This document shows, piece by piece, positions 7,572-12,526 of a stretch of 12,526 bases of DNA. The notes under the pieces were generated by a model, which had not been told where the DNA came from, searched no databases, and saw only the letters and a list, made by a program, of their open reading frames with translations. How positions within the stretch are numbered: position 1 is the stretch's first letter; every line of letters begins with the position of its first letter. The position numbers and the translations under genes are program-made. Source of the DNA: JBFXDI01 sp050181295 (lineage in GTDB: Bacteria > Pseudomonadota > Alphaproteobacteria > Rhizobiales > Aestuariivirgaceae); contig JBFXDI010000116.1 of assembly GCA_050181295.1 (NCBI GenBank), positions 1 to 12,526 on the forward strand. Reading direction: 5' to 3'.

Positions 7572-7680
7572 GAGGAGGGAATTGAACCCCTCCTCGTCAT
7601 TCCTGCGAAAGCAGGAATCCAATGGTGAGTCTCCATGAGCTGCACCGCTTCATTGGATGCCAGCCTTCGCTGGCATGACG
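7572..7680. repeat. Palindromic repeat pair B with adjoining hairpin
   Basis: A hairpin GAGGAGGG (7572-7579) / CCCTCCTC (7588-7595) runs directly into unit 3 (7595-7625). Unit 3 starts CGTCATTCC and has a perfect 8-bp stem, 7599-7606 with 7611-7618, and a GAAA loop. Unit 4 (7651-7680), in the opposite direction, ends GGCATGACG and has an 8-bp stem, 7657-7664 with 7669-7676. The two units share a CCAATG/CATTGG inner edge and CGTCAT/ATGACG outer edges. The outer edges match pair A but the stems differ in sequence. The minus-strand translation of unit 3 gives the WIPAFAGMT peptide often seen in spurious annotations, which marks this as a repeat and not a gene. Confidence 0.8.
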
Positions 7681-7699
7681 AGTTGAGCGTTCTCGAGCG

Positions 7700-7782
7700 G
7701 TAGGGTGGGTTAGGCGCGGAAGCGCCGTGACCCACCGCAGGGCGTTGGTCGGCGGGTTACGCCTTCGGCTAACCCGCCCTAC
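7700..7782. repeat. Composite inverted repeat C (GTAGGGTGGGTTA type)
   Basis: The outer arms GTAGGGTGGGTTA (7700-7712) and TAACCCGCCCTAC (7770-7782) are inverted with one mismatch. Two nested hairpins lie inside. One pairs GGTGGGT (7704-7710) with ACCCACC (7730-7736), plus an inner GGCGC/GCGCC stem. The other pairs GGCGGGTTA (7751-7759) with TAACCCGCC (7770-7778) around a GCC-TTC-GGC core. This is a different repeat family from pairs A and B. It ends 58 bp before the guanidine-modifying enzyme gene. The remaining 7783-7840 holds that gene's ribosome site (AAGGGAG) and no promoter I can call. Confidence 0.75.
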
Positions 7783-7840
7783 GGCGCTGGAGCAGATTCC
7801 GGAAAAGTGTTATCCCCGCCCGGACGAAAGGGAGCTTTCC

Positions 7841-8821
7841 ATGCAGGGCATAGGTGCGCACAGCGAATACGGCACGCTTCGCGAGGTGGTGGTCGGCAGC
7901 GCCGAGGGCCTGTCGCTTCCGCCCTTCTCGAAGGACCTGTCGCATTACAACGAGGAGCTGCGCGCGGCGCTGCTCGCCAATCCGGGGAAGCCGCTCGATA
8001 TCCGGAAGAATTTTCCGCAGCGCTGGGAGCGCACCGTCGAGCAGATGGAAGGGGTCGCTGCGACCTACGAGAAGAACGGCATCACCGTGCATCGCCTGAG
8101 GCCGTACACGGAGGAGGAGCGCCGCTTCCTTGCCGACCTGCAGCCCGGCGCCTCGCAGCTCTATCCGGCCGATCCCGTCTTCATCATCGGCAAGCACTAT
8201 ATCGAGATCTCGATCCGTCGCGCCTACCGCCGCAAGGAGGTGTTCCCCTTGCGCGACCTGATGCTGCCGATGATCGAGGCCGACCCGGAGGCCCATTACG
8301 TGGCGATGCCACCGTCGCGGCCCTGGACGCCGGCGGGCGAGGGGCCGGGCCCGTTTCTCGAGGGCGGCGACATTCTGATCCTCGGAAACGACATCATTGT
8401 CGGGCAGGGCGAGCTCTGCTCCAACGCGGCGGGCATCGCGTGGCTCAGGCGCTATATCGAGCGCTGGGGCTACCGCGTGCACGCCATGCCCATCAGGGGG
8501 CCGATCCTGCATGCGCTGGGCGTCATGTGCCTGCTCCGCGAGGGCCTGCTCATGGCGTATCTCCCGGCGCTTGCCGAGGGCCTGCCCGAACCGCTGAAAG
8601 GTTGGGAGGTGATCGAGATCACGCGCGAGGAGATGGACGCGCATGCGACGGTAGGCGTGAGCCTCGACGAAAGACGCTACATGATCGACCCGCGCTTCAA
8701 CCGCATCATGGACGAGCTCGGAAGGCGAGGCGTCGAGCCCGTGCCGACGCCGTGTGACGCCATCGGCTTCTGGGGCGGCGCCATCCGCTGCATCACGCTG
8801 CCCGTCCGCCGCGACGCGTGA
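7841..8821 (+). CDS. Guanidine-modifying enzyme (amidinotransferase / dimethylargininase superfamily)
   Basis: A 326-residue protein of the pentein superfamily, which contains amidinotransferases, arginine deiminase and dimethylarginine hydrolase. All attack a guanidino carbon with a cysteine. The likely catalytic parts are visible: D111 in YPADPVFIIG, E174-G-G-D177 in FLEGGDILILG, H224 in PILHALGV, and nucleophile C317 near the C-terminus in GGAIRCITLPVRR. The HxD motif of many amidinotransferases and agmatine deiminases is absent (H-A-L-G instead). Transfer of the amidino group and simple hydrolysis are both possible, so I name no substrate. The ATG at 7841 has AAAGGGAG 6 bases upstream; the frame runs open back into repeat C but that part is not protein-like. 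It overlaps the next gene by 4 bp, so the two are an operon. Confidence 0.8.
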   Translation: MQGIGAHSEYGTLREVVVGSAEGLSLPPFSKDLSHYNEELRAALLANPGKPLDIRKNFPQRWERTVEQMEGVAATYEKNGITVHRLRPYTEEERRFLADLQPGASQLYPADPVFIIGKHYIEISIRRAYRRKEVFPLRDLMLPMIEADPEAHYVAMPPSRPWTPAGEGPGPFLEGGDILILGNDIIVGQGELCSNAAGIAWLRRYIERWGYRVHAMPIRGPILHALGVMCLLREGLLMAYLPALAEGLPEPLKGWEVIEITREEMDAHATVGVSLDERRYMIDPRFNRIMDELGRRGVEPVPTPCDAIGFWGGAIRCITLPVRRDA

Positions 8822-9570
8822 ACGATATCCGGGCACCCGCCGGGAGGATCGGCGCGTCACTTGCGGGCGGGCTTGGGCGGGGCGTGCCGCAGGGGCCGAC
8901 GCGCCGCCTCATCCGCGCCTTCATCCACTTCTTCTCCTATCACCTGTTCCTGAAGCGGGAGGACGTGCGCCGGACGAGGGCCGCGGGCTTCCGGCTCAAG
9001 GTCGGCCCACGCGTCTTCCATCCGCGCATTTTCGTCACCAGCCAGTTCTTCGCGGGCTTCCTCGACGGATTGGATCTCGAGGGGCTGCAGGTCGCCGACG
9101 TCGGGACGGGGAGCGGCATCCTGGCGCTGGCGGCAGCGCGCGCCGGCGCGGCGAGGGTGACGGCCATCGACATCAACCCCGACGCTGTCGCGACCGCGGC
9201 GGAGAATGCGGAGGCCAATGGCTTCGGCGCGCGGATCGAGGCCGTCCGGTCCGATCTCCTGTCGGCGCTGCCGGAAGGCCCGCTTTTCGACGTGATCCTC
9301 TCGAGCCCGCCCTCCTTTCCGGGCGAGCCCAGGGACATGGCGGACCGCGCCTGGCACGCCGGGCCCAACTATCGCGACATCGCCGCGCTGTTCCGGCAGG
9401 CGCGCGCCCGGCTGAAGCCCGGCGGGCGGATGTACGTGCTCTTCTCGAGCGACTCCGACCTCGATCTCCTGGGCCGCCTCATCGCAGACGCCGGCTTTTC
9501 CGCCAGCCTTGCCGCCGAGCGCTCGATCGGCTTCGAGACCTTTCCGCTCTACAAGCTCAAGCTCAGCTGA
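8818..9570 (+). CDS. Class I SAM-dependent methyltransferase (HemK/PrmC-like, SPP motif)
   Basis: A 250-residue Rossmann-fold methyltransferase. Before motif I comes VFHPRIFVTSQFF, like the PRxxTE segment of HemK-type enzymes. Motif I is VADVGTGSGILALAA (92-106), the acidic SAM ribose-binding residue lies in AIDINP (116-121), and the catalytic loop is ILSSPPSF (160-167). The loop is SPPS where HemK/PrmC have NPPY, a form seen in some N-methyltransferases, so a nitrogen target is plausible but unproven. The gene starts with GTG at 8818, overlapping the previous stop (GTGA), with no good ribosome site. Translation is probably coupled to the guanidine-modifying enzyme, unless a later start such as the GTG at 8884 is used. 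Pairing with that enzyme suggests methylation of its product or of the same small molecule; this is inference. Confidence 0.8.
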   Translation: MNDIRAPAGRIGASLAGGLGRGVPQGPTRRLIRAFIHFFSYHLFLKREDVRRTRAAGFRLKVGPRVFHPRIFVTSQFFAGFLDGLDLEGLQVADVGTGSGILALAAARAGAARVTAIDINPDAVATAAENAEANGFGARIEAVRSDLLSALPEGPLFDVILSSPPSFPGEPRDMADRAWHAGPNYRDIAALFRQARARLKPGGRMYVLFSSDSDLDLLGRLIADAGFSASLAAERSIGFETFPLYKLKLS

Positions 9571-9643
9571 CGGTCGCAACTCCTCGCTCGCCTTTAGCGT
9601 GCATTCATGCCTAGACTGCCCTCCAGGCTGATCGGGGGCGTGC

Positions 9644-11146
9644 ATGCGATTGCTGGCGTCGTGCGGGCGAACCGCCGGGGTGCTTCTTCTACCGTTTCTT
9701 TTGTCTTGGCCTGCGCAGGCGGGGACCCGCAGCTCGTACGCCGAGGCCGAATGCCCGGTCGTCATGCGCTCGTCGAGGGACATCGCATGCGGCACGCTCA
9801 CCGTCCCCGAACGCTGGGACCGCGAGACCGGTAAGGCATTCCGCCTTCCGATCGTCACCTTCCACGCGGATCGCGGGATTGAGAAGGATCCCGTGCTGGT
9901 CTTCCTGGGAGGTCCGGGAGAAAGCGGGCCGGCTACATCGGAGCAGGCGTATGTCGACCTGCGTGCGTTACTTCTGAAGTTCTTTTCGGACCGCAGGGTG
10001 ATAATTCTCGAGACGCGCGGCGCCGGCGGCAGCGAACCCCATTTCGGCTGCCCGGAACTCGAAGACCCGCTACTCTGGGCAGGAGCCGCCGAAGCAATCT
10101 CCGCTCTGGACAAGGCGAGAGAACTGGTCTGGCGAAAGATCGAAGAGTGTGCGGCTAGCCTTGTCGAGAACGGGCTGAGCCCAGATGTCATCAACCGCCA
10201 TCAGGTGTCAGGCGATGCCAAGGCGCTTGTCGATACACTTGGTCTCAAGAGCGTCGTGCTGTTCGGTGTTTCTTACGGGACAGCGTTTGCCTTGACCACG
10301 CTTGGGGATCATCCCGACATCGCCTCCGCGATGATTCTGGATTCGGTCGTGCCGCCGGAAGTCTCCGCCACGCGGCGGATGGTCGAAGCGATGCAGGCCG
10401 CGTTCTCCAGGATCTTCGATATGTGCGACACGGACCAGAGATGCAAAAACGTCTATCCGCGCTTCCGGGAGGACTTCACCGCTCTGGTCGAGAAACTGGA
10501 TACCAATCCAAAGATCGTGGAACTGGTCCCGACCGGCCATGACCACAAGGTCTTCGTTCGCATCGACGGGGTAACCCTGGTCCATATCTTGAAGAGGGTC
10601 CTATCGTTCAACGGCGTGGCCTTCAAGCTGCCCGGTTTGGTCAAGTCGCTCGGCGACGACTCGGACGAGGTCTACAAGTCTATCGTCGACCTCTGGATAG
10701 CTACGGAAGAATTCGATGCCACGCCCGTTCTCCTCTCAGGACATTGCTTCGATTATTCCGATGACGACCCCGGCAAGTTTCTTTCCTCTATGGAGGATGT
10801 CCTGCCTCTGTTGCGCAGCTATATAAGATTCGATGCGGAGCATAACGTTTGTGCGAGATGGCCAGCGGGCCGTGCTCCGGCTTCTGCGCGTAGGCCGGTT
10901 GTCAGCTCCGTGCCAACATTGATTCTGCAAGGCGGCATCGATCCCCTGACGTCGCAGCGCGCCGCGGAGCGGGTAGCGAAAAGCCTGTCTCGCTCGCACC
11001 TGTTCATTTTTCCCCGTGCCGGTCACTCGCTTGTCGTTCAGGAGCGATGTGCTCCGGAACTCGCGAGGCAATTTTTGGCTGACCCCTTGCAACGTCCCGA
11101 CCCTGCTTGCCTGAGGACAGCCACGCCCACCGTCTATTTCGAGTAG
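9644..11146 (+). CDS. Secreted alpha/beta-hydrolase, peptidase S33/TAP type
   Basis: A 500-residue exported serine hydrolase. Residues 1-26 are a signal peptide (LLLPFLLSWPAQA). Family features follow: FLGGPGESG (88-96, oxyanion loop, usually HGGPG), ILETRGAGGSEP (121-132), the nucleophile elbow GVSYG with S210, acid D433 in GGIDPLTS, and H461 in RAGHSLV near the C-terminus, which is a TAP-like C-terminal domain. At least ten cysteines outside the signal peptide (including C37, C49, C261, C267, C368, C403) suggest disulfides and a periplasmic or extracellular location. Relatives are proline-type or tripeptidyl aminopeptidases, but the peptide specificity is not readable. The gene stands alone, 73 bp after the methyltransferase. 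It has more A/T-rich codons than the genes before it, for example around 10810-10850. The ribosome site (GGGGG) before the ATG is weak. Confidence 0.85.
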   Translation: MRLLASCGRTAGVLLLPFLLSWPAQAGTRSSYAEAECPVVMRSSRDIACGTLTVPERWDRETGKAFRLPIVTFHADRGIEKDPVLVFLGGPGESGPATSEQAYVDLRALLLKFFSDRRVIILETRGAGGSEPHFGCPELEDPLLWAGAAEAISALDKARELVWRKIEECAASLVENGLSPDVINRHQVSGDAKALVDTLGLKSVVLFGVSYGTAFALTTLGDHPDIASAMILDSVVPPEVSATRRMVEAMQAAFSRIFDMCDTDQRCKNVYPRFREDFTALVEKLDTNPKIVELVPTGHDHKVFVRIDGVTLVHILKRVLSFNGVAFKLPGLVKSLGDDSDEVYKSIVDLWIATEEFDATPVLLSGHCFDYSDDDPGKFLSSMEDVLPLLRSYIRFDAEHNVCARWPAGRAPASARRPVVSSVPTLILQGGIDPLTSQRAAERVAKSLSRSHLFIFPRAGHSLVVQERCAPELARQFLADPLQRPDPACLRTATPTVYFE

Positions 11147-11214
11147 GCTGGCCGGATCGGCCTTCGTGGTCACCATGAGAACATTGACGCGCACACTGGA
11201 CAGGAAGGGCACGC

Positions 11215-11856
11215 ATGGGTCTCGATCTCGTTCCGATGGGACGGCCGAAGCCGGAGCACGTCGGGGAATGGCAGCATCTGATGGAGCCGCTCTATCGCGG
11301 GGAAGAAGAATCCGATGAACAGGGCGAACGCCGCAACGCCATATCGATCCTGCCCTATGAGGCCGTCGGCGCGCCGCGAGTGGGCGAGGACCCGGAAGCC
11401 GACCGGTGGGCTCTGAGCACCCGGGATCCGGACAGCGCGCAGACCGACAAGGAGCGGCTCGATGATCTCGAGGGCTTCTATGTCCTGAGGCTCGTGAAGG
11501 ACTGTGACGGGTTGCCGAACTATACCCACGCAGGAATGTATGACGGCGTCGACGAGACCTGCTTCCGGGGCGCGTTTCTCAATTTCTGCGAGGACATTCT
11601 TGACAAGGGTCTGCTCGATCGCGCCTGGACTCCGGTGATGCGGCCGACGGAGGCGGTCGAGTATGGAACCGCGCTGAGCAAGGCGGCGGACGAGGCCGAG
11701 GCGCGCGGTGAGATTGGGAAAAGCTGGTTGCGGTCGCTTCTCAAGCGGCGTTCCGATGATATGTCGTTTCAGGAAAAGATCGACATCCTCCGGTCCGCCG
11801 GGCGCTGGTATGTCTTCTGGGGAAAGCTCGGCCATCCCATCAACGCCTGGTTCTAG
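11215..11856 (+). CDS. Conserved-looking hypothetical protein
   Basis: I do not recognise this 213-residue protein. It is soluble and acidic in its first half (GEEESDEQGERR, VGEDPEADR), with no signal peptide and no membrane segment. A helical, charged stretch in the second half (ALSKAADEAEARGEIGKSWLRSLLKRR) precedes a tail rich in Trp, Tyr and Phe (SAGRWYVFWGKLGHPINAWF). Cysteines at C97, C116 and C125 show no metal-site spacing. The ATG at 11215 has AGGAAGG about 7 bases upstream, and codon bias is normal for the window, so it is a real gene. It is 68 bp after the hydrolase gene and convergent with the nuclease-family gene. Nothing in the neighbourhood gives a function. Confidence 0.75.
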   Translation: MGLDLVPMGRPKPEHVGEWQHLMEPLYRGEEESDEQGERRNAISILPYEAVGAPRVGEDPEADRWALSTRDPDSAQTDKERLDDLEGFYVLRLVKDCDGLPNYTHAGMYDGVDETCFRGAFLNFCEDILDKGLLDRAWTPVMRPTEAVEYGTALSKAADEAEARGEIGKSWLRSLLKRRSDDMSFQEKIDILRSAGRWYVFWGKLGHPINAWF

Positions 11857-11925
11857 AGCGCTATCCGATCAGATTGAACGAGCGGTGGATCGCCTGATCC
11901 CGACGGATCGGAAACGGCTCTAGAA
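11851..11925. terminator. 75-bp palindrome between convergent genes, carrying both stop codons
   Basis: Outer arms TTCTAGAGC (11851-11859) and GCTCTAGAA (11917-11925) are a perfect 9-bp inverted repeat. Inner arms TCCGATC (11864-11870) and GATCGGA (11906-11912) extend it after a symmetric 4-by-4 internal loop. The TAG stop of the plus-strand gene (11854-11856) and the TAG stop of the minus-strand gene (11922-11920) lie in the two arms. It probably acts as a bidirectional terminator or 3'-end stem for both mRNAs, though no T-tract follows. TAGAGC...GATC-type palindromes are a recurrent intergenic repeat in rhizobia (from memory). Confidence 0.65.
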
Positions 11926-12526
11926 CTTCACTGTCGACATGACGGCGCGGTGGTCGGAAGGCCACGGCGTGACCACGATGTCGGCTTCGGGTGCCTTCTC
12001 GCCCACGATCGCCGCGCGCTCGACCTTCAGGTTCTTGGCCCGCGCGAACACGAAGTCGATACGGTCGTGGTGGTCTTCCGGATCCTTGGGATCGGAGGTT
12101 GGCGTCCAGGTGAAGGCGGGCCGGGCCGTCTCGTCCGGAAAAGCCACGCGGAAGACGTCTATGAAGCCCTTGCCCTCGATCGCGAGCGTGGTCGGAAAGC
12201 GCACGGCGACGGGCTGGCTGCCGGCCTTCACCGCGCGCTCCGTCCAGTCGCGGTGCGAAGGCTCGTTGAAGTCGCCGAAAATGAAGGCGGCATCGGCGCC
12301 CTCGGCGGCCTGGAGGTCGTCGAACAGGAGCTTGAGCGCCGGCCCGCGCGTCTCTTCTGCGAAGCGGACCGCCTCGGCCTCGGTCTTGATGAAGGGCGCG
12401 GCGCCATACTCGATGCCGAGCAGCTGATAAGGCTGATAGGGAGAATCGTCGAGGTGGACGTTGAAGGCATAGACGGTGCGTCCATTGACGTCGATCGGCA
12501 CGCCGAGATCGTTGGGAGTTGCCTTG
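11920..12526 (-). CDS. Endonuclease/exonuclease/phosphatase-family protein (partial, N-terminus outside window)
   Basis: The C-terminal 201 residues are visible; the frame is open to the right edge. A GTG at 12501 could be read as a start, but the frame continues upstream without a stop and the domain would lack its first strands, so it is more likely an internal valine. The motifs of the DNase I-like fold are present in order: AFNVHLDD, IFGDFNEPS (catalytic Asp and Asn), HHDRIDFVFA, and WPSDHRAVM (the terminal Ser-Asp-His). These enzymes cleave phosphodiester bonds in nucleic acids or phospholipids, or remove phosphates, using a divalent metal. The inserted region around PAFTWTPTSDPKDPEDH fits bacterial secreted or intracellular members. 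The substrate cannot be told. Confidence 0.85.
   Translation of the reverse strand, partial: KATPNDLGVPIDVNGRTVYAFNVHLDDSPYQPYQLLGIEYGAAPFIKTEAEAVRFAEETRGPALKLLFDDLQAAEGADAAFIFGDFNEPSHRDWTERAVKAGSQPVAVRFPTTLAIEGKGFIDVFRVAFPDETARPAFTWTPTSDPKDPEDHHDRIDFVFARAKNLKVERAAIVGEKAPEADIVVTPWPSDHRAVMSTVKF

Noticed and set aside
7499..7735. Minus-strand open frame of 78 codons across the repeat gap
   Set aside because: It is made of repeat units; the WIPAFAGMT and VMPGLAPGIQ peptides are typical translations of these palindromes, and there is no ribosome site.
7783..7840. Possible riboswitch or structured leader before the guanidine-modifying enzyme
   Set aside because: Guanidine riboswitches would fit the gene, but this short stretch shows only a ribosome site; the structures upstream are dispersed palindromic repeats.
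8857..10194. Long minus-strand open frame of 445 codons opposite the methyltransferase and hydrolase
   Set aside because: It is antisense to two genes with clear motifs and signal peptide, and its own translation is low-complexity.

Overview
The window is a GC-rich piece of a bacterial chromosome, most likely an alphaproteobacterium of the Hyphomicrobiales (Rhizobiales). The evidence is the base composition, the protein types, and intergenic palindromes with CGTCATT/ATGACG tails of the kind common in rhizobial genomes. No tRNA, rRNA, CRISPR array, insertion sequence or phage gene was seen.

Region 1 (1-4413, all minus strand) is a xylose catabolic operon, read right to left: a LacI-family repressor, xylulokinase (xylB), xylose isomerase (xylA) and a TIM-barrel sugar isomerase/epimerase that runs off the window. 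lacI and xylB are 10 bp apart and xylB and xylA overlap by 4 bp. A perfect inverted repeat upstream of lacI is a candidate operator, and two strong hairpins separate xylA from the last gene.

Region 2 (4484-5062, minus) holds an exported RlpA-like double-psi beta-barrel protein, probably started at TTG, with a clear intrinsic terminator behind it. About 280 bp of regulatory space separates it from the next, divergent gene.

Region 3 (5340-9570, plus) is the most interesting part. It starts with a trimethylamine dehydrogenase-family iron-sulfur flavoprotein whose substrate pocket differs from that of true trimethylamine dehydrogenase and looks more like histamine dehydrogenase. A 425-bp gap packed with palindromic repeats follows. 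Then comes a two-gene unit overlapping by 4 bp: a guanidine-modifying (amidinotransferase/dimethylargininase-type) enzyme and a class I methyltransferase. All three could act on amine or guanidine compounds, but this is inference; no pathway can be named from sequence alone.

Region 4 (9644-12526) contains an exported alpha/beta-hydrolase (peptidase S33/TAP type), a small protein I do not recognise, and, convergent to it, the C-terminal part of an endonuclease/exonuclease/phosphatase-family protein. The stop codons of the last two lie in the arms of one 75-bp palindrome.
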